Below, piece after piece: positions 1 to 7,014 of a stretch of 34,737 bases of DNA (within the stretch, counting starts at the first letter, position 1; every line of letters starts with the position of its first letter). The stretch comes from a virus. The notes beneath the pieces are model-generated. The model saw only the letters and a program-made list of their open reading frames with translations, did not search any database and was not told the origin of the DNA. The stretch spans positions 1-34,737 of the IMG/VR virus record IMGVR_UViG_3300046170_000080; one strand, written 5' to 3'. Position numbers and translations under genes: made by a program.

Positions 1-24
1 TATGTCTATAAGTGTAGGGTTCAT
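1..24 (-). CDS. 5' end of small membrane protein spanning the contig ends
   Basis: The ATG is at 24-22 and the first eight codons read leftward to base 1. The frame continues at 34737 if the molecule is circular (see the entry at 34576). The start is preceded on the minus strand by AAGAGGAG about 8 bases away and overlaps the previous gene's TAA by one base (TAATG), the coupling used elsewhere in this block. The function is unknown. Confidence 0.75.
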
Positions 25-179
25 TAGAAACACTCCTCTTCTTCGATTACAAAGGTAACAAAAGCCCTGTATCCGTAGTTGTCAGTATCTAGGACAAACT
101 CCGCGTTCGGTACGGGGCAGCTCTTCAGCCACTCTTCAAAGCTGTCATCGTTGAATGTGATGGGATCTTCGTTGTTCAT
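24..179 (-). CDS. small acidic hypothetical protein (51 aa)
   Basis: A 51-codon leftward gene. Its start ATG lies behind a strong GGAGG at a spacing of 7. The protein is acidic, with EEE/EEEE-type patches near the C-terminus, and has no membrane segment. Its TAA overlaps the next gene's ATG by one base, so translation is probably coupled. I do not recognise the family. It belongs to the string of small accessory genes at the start of the leftward block, a position where T7-like phages usually keep host-takeover functions; that role is inference only. Confidence 0.6.
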   Translation of the reverse strand: MNNEDPITFNDDSFEEWLKSCPVPNAEFVLDTDNYGYRAFVTFVIEEEECF

Positions 180-191
180 GCTGCTGCCTCC

Positions 192-452
192 TTAGCTGTA
201 CTGTAGCTGTTCTTGGTAATGTTCATCTACCAGATCCAGAATCGTGTCAGCTTCCCATGTTGCGCCGTCTGGTGTCTTCTCTGGCAGCTCTCTCAATATC
301 TCGTAAACAGCTTGAGACTTTGTGCAAACCATGTAGACGGCTAGTTCAACTTTGTTCTTTAACAGGTTGTAAAAGTCTTCATCGTTGTTTAGCCATAGTG
401 CTGTTTGCCAATGGTCGTATGTTTCGTATCCGTTGAAGGTTTCGTTGTTCAT
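192..452 (-). CDS. small conserved phage protein with NGYETYDHW N-terminus
   Basis: Two in-frame ATGs are possible, at 458 and 452. The GAGGAG that overlaps the preceding gene's stop is only 2 bases from the first but 8 from the second, so I choose 452 (86 aa). The N-terminal pattern NGYETYDHW...ALWLNNDED resembles a widespread group of small phage proteins that begin NGWENYETW...LWIDNDE (I recall it as DUF7249; the number should be checked). No catalytic motif is visible and the function is unknown. It is preceded and followed closely by other small leftward genes. Confidence 0.65.
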   Translation of the reverse strand: MNNETFNGYETYDHWQTALWLNNDEDFYNLLKNKVELAVYMVCTKSQAVYEILRELPEKTPDGATWEADTILDLVDEHYQEQLQYS

Positions 453-464
453 CGTCATTTCTCC

Positions 465-623
465 TCAGTATCCTAACCATTCAAGAATTTCGTTTGAGTA
501 GTAAACCTTTTTAGATCCTACTTCTTCAACAAAGTCAGCCCAGTCTATGCCATGCGCTAACACCTCCGCCTTGGCTTCTCTCAGTGAGACTGGATGGCCT
601 TCCATTGCTTCGTCATGTGTCAT
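465..623 (-). CDS. small hypothetical protein (52 aa)
   Basis: A 52-residue leftward frame opening with ATG at 623, which overlaps the TAA of the upstream gene by one base. It ends with TGA at 467-465, just before the next gene's ribosome binding site. The product is acidic and probably helical. Packing without gaps on both sides is the main argument that it is real. No family is recognised. Confidence 0.6.
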   Translation of the reverse strand: MTHDEAMEGHPVSLREAKAEVLAHGIDWADFVEEVGSKKVYYSNEILEWLGY

Positions 624-892
624 TATCGAATCTCCCTTATCATGTCAACGGCTGCTTGTCTTAGCGGTGAAACAACCCCTTTAACTAACCCGCCGTTAGG
701 ATCAATAACATTTATCTCGTCAGCTAGTAAAAACACAGCGTGATCAAGCATCCTTTCGTGCCTGTTAGCGATGCGTTGAAACTCGATAGGGTCGTCCTTA
801 ACTACCGCCATCAGCGCGTTTGTCCGCGCAACGCTACGAGCCTTTAACGTAGCTTCAAGTCTATCTAAAATGTTCTTTTGTTCTTCGTTCAT
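623..892 (-). CDS. hypothetical helical protein (89 aa)
   Basis: An 89-residue leftward gene whose ATG at 892 overlaps the previous gene's TGA (ATGA). The composition (many E, R, L and A residues in heptad-like spacing through the first half) suggests an alpha-helical, possibly coiled-coil protein. There is no membrane segment or signal peptide. The family is not recognised. It is co-transcribed with its neighbours in the first part of the leftward block. Confidence 0.6.
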   Translation of the reverse strand: MNEEQKNILDRLEATLKARSVARTNALMAVVKDDPIEFQRIANRHERMLDHAVFLLADEINVIDPNGGLVKGVVSPLRQAAVDMIREIR

Positions 893-1047
893 TTTACTGT
901 CTCCTGCTTAATGAGTGCTTTCGTTAATGTTCGCACGTCTTCGGTTAACATATCAACACGTCGAAACAGCTCTTGGTTTAACTGCTCTTGCGCGTCTAGT
1001 CTGTTTTTTAACTTCCCAATCTCTGCTTTGATCTGTCCTTCTGTCAT
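889..1047 (-). CDS. small coiled-coil hypothetical protein (52 aa)
   Basis: This 52-residue frame runs from ATG at 1047 to TGA at 891-889, overlapping the next gene by ATGA. It is almost entirely predicted helix with leucines at heptad-like positions (KLKNRLDAQEQL, LFRRVDMLTEDVRTL), so it probably forms a short coiled coil. It starts three bases after the previous stop. Function unknown; a small structural or antagonist peptide is possible but not shown. Confidence 0.6.
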   Translation of the reverse strand: MTEGQIKAEIGKLKNRLDAQEQLNQELFRRVDMLTEDVRTLTKALIKQETVK

Positions 1048-1050
1048 TGT

Positions 1051-1458
1051 TTAACCCTCTACCTTGTAAACTGTACGAATGCGACGACGTGCCGCTGTGT
1101 CTGCTGTCCAGTCATGCAACAAGCCGTCACGAATGCACAACGCGTGGCCTCTGACTGTCACATAGTACGTACCTTGCGCCATTACTTTTGCAAACCGTCC
1201 GATAGTCATTCCGTAAAAAGCCCTGTCGGATAACTCACGAATGCTTTTGCCTTCTGCGTGAACAGCGTCCGTTATAGCGGGAAACCAATCAGCATGGCGC
1301 ATACCACAGCGTTGTTTTCTGCCGTATCTTTTCATGTGTCTGTGAGCTTTACCGTATGACCAATCAAGCGACAACGCAAGCGCCGCAACTGTACAAAAGT
1401 TTTTATCTTTGTAACGTTCGATTGCAACCTTTGCCAGATCTTCAAAATTCTGTCTCAT
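1051..1458 (-). CDS. putative papain-like-fold cysteine hydrolase, first gene of the leftward block
   Basis: The chosen start is ATG at 1458, with an AGGG about 7 bases upstream; a TTG at 1464 would add two residues. The 135-residue protein has a layout I associate with small phage proteins of the papain-like or NlpC-like fold: an N-terminal Cys in KNFCTVAALAL (Cys22), and a C-terminal beta hairpin GTYYVTVRGHALCIRDG with His105, followed by HDW (Asp116). These would form a Cys-His-Asp triad. The match is by pattern only, and the C-terminal 15 residues are strongly basic. It is the most promoter-proximal recognisable leftward gene, so it would be made first after infection. It could instead be a non-catalytic member or an unrelated DNA-binding protein. 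Confidence 0.5.
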   Translation of the reverse strand: MRQNFEDLAKVAIERYKDKNFCTVAALALSLDWSYGKAHRHMKRYGRKQRCGMRHADWFPAITDAVHAEGKSIRELSDRAFYGMTIGRFAKVMAQGTYYVTVRGHALCIRDGLLHDWTADTAARRRIRTVYKVEG

Positions 1459-1474
1459 TGTCAAACCCTCGTTA

Positions 1475-1519
1475 GTGAATCAGTGAAGGATACTCAGCGA
1501 ATACCCTTCAGTGATTCAC
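1475..1519. promoter_or_regulatory. imperfect inverted repeat upstream of the leftward block
   Basis: Arms 1475-1489 and 1505-1519 pair at 14 of 15 positions around a 15-base loop; the arms begin GTGAATC and end GATTCAC. It lies 17-61 bases upstream of the first leftward start codon. In RNA it would form a stable leader hairpin; as DNA it could be an operator. No U-tract follows in either direction that would make it a normal terminator. Confidence 0.5.
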
Positions 1520-2086
1520 CCTCTGCCGTAGCTTTAACGTTGCGCGTTGTTGTTGCTCCGGATTGTCTGCCCATTGCTGACACGCTGTGACTCGCTACGG
1601 TTTGGGTGAGTCGGTCTGCTTCCGTGTGTTTGGGTGTTTGTCGTAGTTCGTTTACGAGCCTTCGGATACCCTCCAGCTACATACGCCCACGCTACAACTA
1701 CTTACCCTCTGCGAGGCCCATCGTTAAAAACCCACTGATGGCGTGGTCGGTCTCTTACTTTCATAAGTCTCCACCAGCTCTCACGAGGTATCCCGCGAGG
1801 TGGCTTTGATGCCAGTTAGTTCTGATAGGGTTGCGCCTAGCGGGATTGTGGCTCCCCGTCGCCATGTCAATAACTTTAGGTGAAGGCTTTGGGAATGTCT
1901 AATATTAGTTTTGAATATTGTTTTCAAAAACCATTCACGAGATGAATAACGCTATCGGTCAAGTATGTATAAAGGAACGCGCACGCGTCTAACATGGTAA
2001 CGATATAGATGCAATACTGTTAATGCGTACAGTGTCTAGGTTGTCCTGTAGTGGTCCTACCTAGACTCTCACACTCCCCCTTGTCA
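1520..2086. other. long non-coding stretch, no convincing gene
   Basis: About 570 bases between the leader hairpin and the iterons. The half nearest the leftward genes (about 1520-1870) is visibly richer in G+C than the rest of the control region, so several frames stay open by chance on both strands. None has a good start with a ribosome binding site and a protein-like composition. Tiny leftward frames exist (1865-1761, then 1764-1702 with GGTGGAG upstream, then 1604-1494) but I cannot support them. On present evidence it is a long untranslated leader or part of the origin. Confidence 0.4.
1899..1927 (-). promoter_or_regulatory. weak candidate leftward sigma70 promoter
   Basis: Read leftward, TTGAAA (1927-1922) and TATTAG (1904-1899) are 17 bases apart. 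The -10 lies in a perfect 10-bp palindrome CTAATATTAG (1899-1908), and the adjoining TTTTGAA/TTCAAAA arms form another dyad. It points toward the leftward block but is over 400 bases from its first gene. No stronger leftward promoter was found by eye. Confidence 0.3.
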
Positions 2087-2145
2087 GTTCTATTATGGAA
2101 CTGAGTAGGTTCTATTTTGGTACTTAGTAGGTTCTATTATGGAAC
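2087..2145. repeat. three iterons with exact 22-bp spacing
   Basis: Fifteen-base cores begin at 2087, 2109 and 2131. The first and third are identical (GTTCTATTATGGAAC) and the middle one differs at two bases. Each core is an imperfect palindrome (GTTC...GAAC), and the first two are followed by a shared TTAG/TGAG-TAG spacer. A period of 22 bp is two helical turns, placing all copies on one face of the DNA, as for binding sites of a replication initiator or a dimeric repressor. They sit directly beside three DnaA boxes. Confidence 0.8.
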
Positions 2146-2148
2146 TGC

Positions 2149-2192
2149 TGTGGATAAGTCTGTGGATAACTCTGTTGAAAAGCTGTGGATAA
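2149..2192. promoter_or_regulatory. cluster of three perfect DnaA boxes
   Basis: TGTGGATAA occurs at 2149-2157, 2161-2169 and 2184-2192, all in the same orientation. Its complement TTATCCACA matches the bacterial DnaA box consensus TTATNCACA exactly. The cluster begins 4 bases after the last iteron and is followed by a G-rich tract (2194-2211) and an AT-rich region. This is the arrangement of bacterial and plasmid origins, and implies host DnaA may be recruited. Confidence 0.8.
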
Positions 2193-2411
2193 CTGGGGCG
2201 GGGAGGGGGAGATGCTGACAACTTTTCTGTATGTTGCTACCCAGACACAAAAAAGAGTCAAATTAGACCCTAAAATAACCCCTAGTTATCTAACAAGAAA
2301 CAATATATAAATCAATAACATAAGCAGCTCAGAATCTGGACCGTGCTGGTACAGTTTAAAGGACGTTGTCAAGTCTTTTATAAATATATTATTTTTTTTT
2401 CAACAAAGGTA
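2193..2411. other. G-rich tract then AT-rich region, candidate origin unwinding element
   Basis: Bases 2194-2211 hold three G runs separated by single bases. From about 2260 onward the sequence turns strongly A+T-rich, with runs such as AATATATAAATC and a long T run ending at 2400. Next to DnaA boxes this is what a DNA unwinding element looks like. No gene is visible. The assignment depends on the neighbouring boxes. Confidence 0.45.
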
Positions 2412-2449
2412 TTGCTTTTTGTTCGTTTTTATGATATACTATTAGTATA
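2412..2449 (+). promoter_or_regulatory. rightward sigma70 promoter with palindromic operator on the -10
   Basis: The -35 TTGCTT (2412-2417) and -10 TATACT (2435-2440) are separated by 17 bases. The -10 is the left arm of the near-perfect palindrome TATACTATTAGTATA (2435-2449). The 19-base block ATGATATACTATTAGTATA recurs exactly at a second promoter (7905-7923), so the palindrome is probably a shared regulatory site. It should drive the rightward block beginning at 2577. Confidence 0.75.
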
Positions 2450-2576
2450 GACTTAGAAATTACTCTTTAAAGATTCTTTACCGCGCCGTATAAGATAAAT
2501 TATTATAAGATAATTATTAAATGTATAACTTATAAGGCTTACAAGAATCTTATAAGAGTCTTTAAAGAGGGCTTTT
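2450..2576 (+). promoter_or_regulatory. structured leader of the rightward block
   Basis: About 125 bases separate the promoter from the first gene. The palindrome TCTTTAAAGA occurs twice (2464-2473 and 2559-2568), next to complementary AAGAATCTT/AAGATTCTT and repeated TTATAAG elements. The leader can fold so that the second copy, which contains the AAAGAGG ribosome binding site (2564-2570), pairs with the first. Sequestration of the ribosome binding site is a plausible control of late translation, not demonstrated. Confidence 0.45.
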
Positions 2577-2972
2577 ATGACTGATAACGCAGTTCCTCCT
2601 AAAAGGAAACGTGGAAGACCACGTAAAACTGAAGTTTCGTCTGTTAAAAAAGGTAGTCGCAACGCTGTTGGTCGCCCGAAGGGTGACGCTGCTGTCATAA
2701 ACGAATACAAAGCACGTATGTTAGCATCACCTAAGTCCAGAAAGGTGCTAGATACTATCTTTGATGCGGCGTTAGACCATGATCATAAGAATCAAGCGGC
2801 AGCGTGGAAGCTTGTTATGGACAGAATCCTGCCCGTTGCAGCGTTTGAGAAAGATGTTGTTAAGGACGGTGGTAGAAGTGCCATTCAGATTAACATTAGT
2901 GGTGTTGGTGCGGTAGATGTTGAACAACCTACAGTCATAGAAGGCGAGGTAGTTAATACAGATGAGTCTTAA
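2577..2972 (+). CDS. putative terminase small subunit with AT-hook-like N-terminus
   Basis: The 131-residue product begins with two AT-hook-like basic motifs (KRGRPRK near residues 11-17 and GRPKG near 32-36) suited to minor-groove DNA binding. A helical segment and a C-terminal beta-rich tail (IQINISGVG) follow. Position at the head of the structural block, two genes before the large terminase, and the basic N-terminus suggest the DNA-recognising small terminase; the family match is from memory of similar marine podovirus proteins. The ATG is 6 bases after AAGAGG. The 3' end overlaps the M15 peptidase gene by 11 bases. Confidence 0.6.
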   Translation: MTDNAVPPKRKRGRPRKTEVSSVKKGSRNAVGRPKGDAAVINEYKARMLASPKSRKVLDTIFDAALDHDHKNQAAAWKLVMDRILPVAAFEKDVVKDGGRSAIQINISGVGAVDVEQPTVIEGEVVNTDES

Positions 2973-3312
2973 ACACTTTACACGTGAAGAATTTGACTGT
3001 CAAGTCTCCGGTACTAATAACATGGAGCAAGACTTTCTAGAAAAGTTAGACGAGTTGCGGGCGTACTGCGGTTTTCCCTTCGTTATAACAAGTGGGTATC
3101 GCCATCCTACGATGCACCCCATAGAAAAAAAGAAGGATGTACCCGGCACACATGCCCAAGGGATCGCGGCAGACATAAAAATAACAAATGCCGCTGATCG
3201 CTACACTATTGTGTTTAACGCAGTAAAACTAGGCTTTACAGGTATAGGTATAGAGGACGGTTTTGTACATGTGGACACTAGGGGTACGACTCCAGTGATT
3301 TGGTTGTACTAA
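2962..3312 (+). CDS. M15-family D-Ala-D-Ala peptidase, probable endolysin
   Basis: This 116-residue protein has the zinc peptidase M15A signature: TSGYRHP near residue 44, THAQGIAADI (His and Asp zinc ligands) near 63-71, and GFVHVDTR (catalytic region and third ligand His) near 99-106. Such enzymes cleave peptide cross-links in peptidoglycan and serve as endolysins in many podoviruses. There is no signal peptide, so it would need the holin-type membrane proteins encoded at 13133-13845 for release. It may alternatively ride in the virion to help entry. It overlaps its upstream and downstream neighbours by a few bases, so it is made with the packaging genes. Confidence 0.85.
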   Translation: MSLKHFTREEFDCQVSGTNNMEQDFLEKLDELRAYCGFPFVITSGYRHPTMHPIEKKKDVPGTHAQGIAADIKITNAADRYTIVFNAVKLGFTGIGIEDGFVHVDTRGTTPVIWLY

Positions 3313-3665
3313 TGCTATATACTAAAAACAAAAACTTAGCGGACACCAGTACGCAAACAATTGTAACTATTCCTAATGGGTACGTTGCACACTGGAACAT
3401 GGCATTTGTAGCTAACCTAGATAACTCTACTAACAGTGTTACGTTGTTTGTAGACAAGCCTAGTCCAATAGAAGATATATATATTTATAACGGCACTAAT
3501 ATATCGTCAAAAGAAAACCTATTGATTGACGGTAATGCAGTGTTTGTTTTACAGCCGGGGGACATTATTAAAGCATCTAGTGGTAGTGCAGGGAACGTAG
3601 AAGTAGTAGTTACGTTTGATTTGTTAGAAGCACCAGCAGTGTTTAATAATTTTAATGGATCTTAA
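3312..3665 (+). CDS. hypothetical virion protein (117 aa)
   Basis: The start ATG at 3312 overlaps the preceding TAA by one base (TAATG). The protein is rich in beta-prone residues with a regular VTIP...VTLFVD...VVVTFDLL pattern, typical of small head decoration or tail accessory domains, but no family is recognised. It overlaps the large terminase start by 11 bases. A structural role is inferred only from position and beta-rich composition. Confidence 0.6.
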   Translation: MLYTKNKNLADTSTQTIVTIPNGYVAHWNMAFVANLDNSTNSVTLFVDKPSPIEDIYIYNGTNISSKENLLIDGNAVFVLQPGDIIKASSGSAGNVEVVVTFDLLEAPAVFNNFNGS

Positions 3666-4905
3666 TATAGAACTACTGCCTTGGCAGCAAGATGTTTGGG
3701 CAGACGAAACACGGTTTAAAATAGTAGCTGCTGGGCGACGTACAGGTAAGTCTAGGTTAGCAGCATGGATGTTAATTGTTAACGCACTACAGGCGGACAG
3801 AGGCCATGTATTTTACGTCGCACCTACTCAAGGACAAGCCAGAGACATTATGTGGCAAACCCTCCTCGAACTGGGGAATCCTGTTATTGCTGGTAGTCAC
3901 ATTAATAATTTGCAAATCAAGCTGGTCAACGGAGCTACCATCAGCCTCAAAGGTGCTGACAGACCAGAGACAATGCGAGGTGTCTCACTCAAGTTTTTAG
4001 TGCTGGATGAGTACGCAGACATGAAGCCTGATGTATTCGAGCAGATCCTGAGACCTGCATTGGCTGACCAAAAGGGCTGTGCGATGTTCATTGGTACACC
4101 GATGGGCCGCAACCATTTCTATGAACTATACAAATATGCAGAGTTAGATGATGATCCGACTTACAAGGCTTGGCACTTTACTTCTTACGATAATCCTATT
4201 CTTGACCCGGCTGAAATTGATATTGCAAAGCGCTCTATGTCTTCTTATGCGTTTCGTCAGGAATTTATGGCGTCGTTTGAAGCCCGTGGTTCAGAGATGT
4301 TTAAGGAAGACTGGGTACGCTTTAGTCAGGATGAGCCGGAAATAGGTGATTACTACATTGCAGTTGACTTGGCGGGATTTGAAGAAGTTAACAAGAAGAG
4401 AACTAAGAACACCAAACTTGACGACACAGCGATTGCCGTGGTTAAGGTCAGCGAGCATGGTTGGTTTGTTGACAATATCATACATGGCAGATGGTCACTT
4501 GACGAAACAGCAGCTAAGATATTTCAGGCCGTTAGAGATTATCGTCCCGTGTCGGTGGGAATCGAAAGAGGTATTGCAAAGCAAGCCGTTATGTCGCCTC
4601 TGATGGACCTACAGAAACGTTACGGAAACTTCTTTAGAGTTGAAGAGTTAACACACGGTAACAAGAAGAAGACCGACAGGGTAATGTGGGCGTTGCAGGG
4701 ACGCTTTGAAAATGGGTACATTACTCTGAACAAGGGAGAGTGGAATAGTCGTTTTCTAGACCAGCTCTTTCAGTTTCCTGACCCTTTGACCCATGATGAC
4801 TTGGTGGACGCACTAGCGTACATTGACCAATTGGCTAACGTAGCGTATGACTATGACTACGAAATAGAAGACCATGATATTTTAGACGTGGTAGCAGGAT
4901 ACTAA
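3655..4905 (+). CDS. terL: terminase large subunit
   Basis: The 416-residue packaging motor pumps DNA into proheads and cuts it. The N-terminal ATPase shows Walker A GRRTGKSR near residues 28-35 and Walker B LVLDEYAD near 115-122. The C-terminal nuclease shows the acidic residues of an RNase H-like fold: Asp in YYIAVDLAGF (about 228), Glu in VGIERG (about 301) and the DD in THDDLVDALAY (about 381). Length is close to other compact podovirus terminases. It overlaps the preceding gene and is followed after one base by the portal gene, its docking partner. Confidence 0.93.
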   Translation: MDLNIELLPWQQDVWADETRFKIVAAGRRTGKSRLAAWMLIVNALQADRGHVFYVAPTQGQARDIMWQTLLELGNPVIAGSHINNLQIKLVNGATISLKGADRPETMRGVSLKFLVLDEYADMKPDVFEQILRPALADQKGCAMFIGTPMGRNHFYELYKYAELDDDPTYKAWHFTSYDNPILDPAEIDIAKRSMSSYAFRQEFMASFEARGSEMFKEDWVRFSQDEPEIGDYYIAVDLAGFEEVNKKRTKNTKLDDTAIAVVKVSEHGWFVDNIIHGRWSLDETAAKIFQAVRDYRPVSVGIERGIAKQAVMSPLMDLQKRYGNFFRVEELTHGNKKKTDRVMWALQGRFENGYITLNKGEWNSRFLDQLFQFPDPLTHDDLVDALAYIDQLANVAYDYDYEIEDHDILDVVAGY

Positions 4906-4906
4906 T

Positions 4907-6941
4907 ATGGCAGAATTTTACGAACAAGATCCACTTTTAGTTGAAGAAACGATTGAAGACTGGGTCATAACCAAATGTGAGGACTGGCGTGACTATTACG
5001 AGTCAAATTATGAAGGAAGGTTTGAAGAGTATTATAGACTCTGGCGTGGTATATGGGATCCTGCAGACAGTGACCGTAAGTCTGAGCGTTCCCGTATTAT
5101 TTCTCCTGCACTTCAGCAAGCTGTCGAGTCTAATGTTGCTGAGTTAGAAGAAGCTACGTTTGGTCGTGGTAAGTGGTTTGATGTTAGTGACAACTTAGGT
5201 GATACGCAAAAGGAAGATGTACTATTCCTGCGTAACAAACTAACTGAAGACTTTGAAAACTGCATGGTACGTAAGTCTGTTGCAGAGTGTCTTATCAATG
5301 CTGCTGTATTTGGTACAGGTGTTGGTGAGATTGTTATTGAAGAAATGAAAGAGATGACGCCCGGTACGCAACCTGTTATGGGTGGTGATTTGCAAGCAGT
5401 AGGTGTAAATGTTACTGACCGTGTTGTTGTTAAGCTTAAGCCTGTACTACCTCAGAACTTCCTGATTGATCCTGTAGCTACGTCTGTAGATGACGCTATG
5501 GGTGTGGCTGTAGATGAGTTTGTAAGCAAGCACCATGTAGAACTGTTACAAGAACAAGGTGTTTATCGTGACGTGTATGTTGGTTCTGCTGCTCCTGACA
5601 CTGACCTTGAGCCTGACCAAGACATAACAATTTACAACGATGACAAGGTTCGTCTTACTAAGTACTATGGTCTAGTGCCACGAGAGCTTCTAGAATCCGC
5701 TCTGAGCGACGATGACGAAGAAGAGGTAGAAGGAGAAGGGGAAGAAGGTTCACGTTACGTAGAGGCCGTTGTAATCATTGCTAACGGTGGTATTTTACTT
5801 AAGGCAGAAGCTAATCCTTACATGATGGAAGACCGTCCTATTGTTGCGTTTCCTTGGGACGTAGTACCCGGACGCTTCTGGGGTCGTGGTGTATGTGAAA
5901 AAGGTTACAATTCACAAAAAGCACTTGACACTGAACTACGCGCTAGAATCGACGCTCTAAGCCTGACTATTCACCCCATGATGGCTATTGATGCTACTCG
6001 TCTACCACGTGGTGCAAAGCCAGAAGTACGGCCCGGTAAGATGATCCTAACCAACGGAGACCCACGTGAAGTACTTCAACCGTTCAACTTTGGTCAAGTT
6101 AGTCAAATCACTTTTGCTCAGGCAGGAGCCTTGCAGCAGATGGTACAACAAGCAACAGGAGCCGTTGACTCAGCAGGAATCGCAGGCTCTGTTAATGGCG
6201 AGAGTACTGCCGCTGGGATTAGTATGTCTCTTGGCGCTATTATTAAACGTCATAAACGCACTCTGATTAACTTCCAACAGTCTTTCTTGATTCCGTTTGT
6301 TAAGAAAGCAGCGTATCGTTACATGCAGTTTGACCCTGAGAACTATCCAGTGGCTGACTACAAGTTTAACGCAAGCAGCACTTTAGGGTATTATTGCAAG
6401 AGAGTACGAAGTAACTCAGCTCGTACAGTTGCTACAGACTATGGGTAAAGACTCACCGTTGTACAACACATTGATTCAGTCTGTTGTTGACAACATGAAC
6501 TTGTCTAACCGTGAAGAACTAGTTGCTGCTTTGTCTCAGGCTTCACAACCTAACCCTCAAGCTCAACAGATGCAACAACAAATACAACAATTGCAGATGC
6601 AGTTCCAGCAGTCTCAGACGCAAGCGTTGTCTGCTCAGGCGCAAGAGTCACAAGCACGAGCTGCTAAGTTGGCTGCTGAAGCTCAGGCTGTACCTATGGA
6701 ACTTGAGATTGACCGTATTAACGCCGTTACTAGAAACCTTAAAGAAGGTGACGCAGAAGATAAAGAGTTTGAGCGACGTATGAAAGTTGCTGATACTCTC
6801 CTTAAAGAAAGACAAATAGAAGGTAAAACCAATGTTAACAGACCACGAACTGAGACTCCTCCTGCAGAGAGTCAACAACGAATTTCAGGGAACTTTCCAA
6901 CGAATAACGGAACTGGAACGCAAGGTGGAGGAGCTGTCTAA
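4907..6941 (+). CDS. portal protein (frame broken at 6386-6388)
   Basis: The first 1.5 kb encodes a typical podovirus portal or head-tail connector, including the region GRGVCEKG...ALDTELRARIDAL. The frame then shifts at the GGG at 6386-6388 and stops at 6448. Dropping one G restores a continuous frame (GIIAREYEVTQLVQLLQTMGK) into the Gln-rich helical C-terminus, giving about 677 residues with an integral codon count and a stop at 6939-6941. The portal forms the dodecameric ring through which DNA enters and leaves. The break is more likely a sequence error than biology because seven similar indels cluster downstream. The final 40 residues of the repaired frame look low-complexity and overlap another open frame (6832-7014), so the true C-terminus is uncertain. 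Confidence 0.85.
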
Positions 6942-7014
6942 TGCCCAAGAGCAAAGACCCAAAACTAGCACGAGCAGGGGTAAGCGGGTACAACAAACCG
7001 AAGCGGACGCCTAG
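6832..7014 (+). CDS. possible overlapping coiled-coil protein (60 aa)
   Basis: An ATG at 6832 lies 8 bases after GAAGG and opens a 60-residue frame with clear heptads (LLLQRVNNEF, ITELERKVEELSNA) and a basic tail. It overlaps the portal 3' end by 110 bases and the next gene by 74. Its sequence looks more protein-like than the portal frame over the same stretch, which ends in a Gly/Thr-rich run. Either a genuine overlapping gene or another indel that ends the portal early would explain this. Confidence 0.4.
   Translation: MLTDHELRLLLQRVNNEFQGTFQRITELERKVEELSNAQEQRPKTSTSRGKRVQQTEADA

Noticed and set aside
1606-1809. 67-residue rightward open frame in the control region
   Set aside because: No ribosome binding site, unlikely composition, opposite to all nearby genes, and the region stays open in several frames because of its base composition.
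2194-2211. G-quadruplex
   Set aside because: Only three G runs are present; a fourth would be needed for an intramolecular quadruplex, apart from splitting the five-base run.
2453-2710. 85-residue leftward frame over the rightward leader and small terminase start
   Set aside because: Mostly antisense to the AT-hook protein gene; no ribosome binding site and no recognisable sequence.
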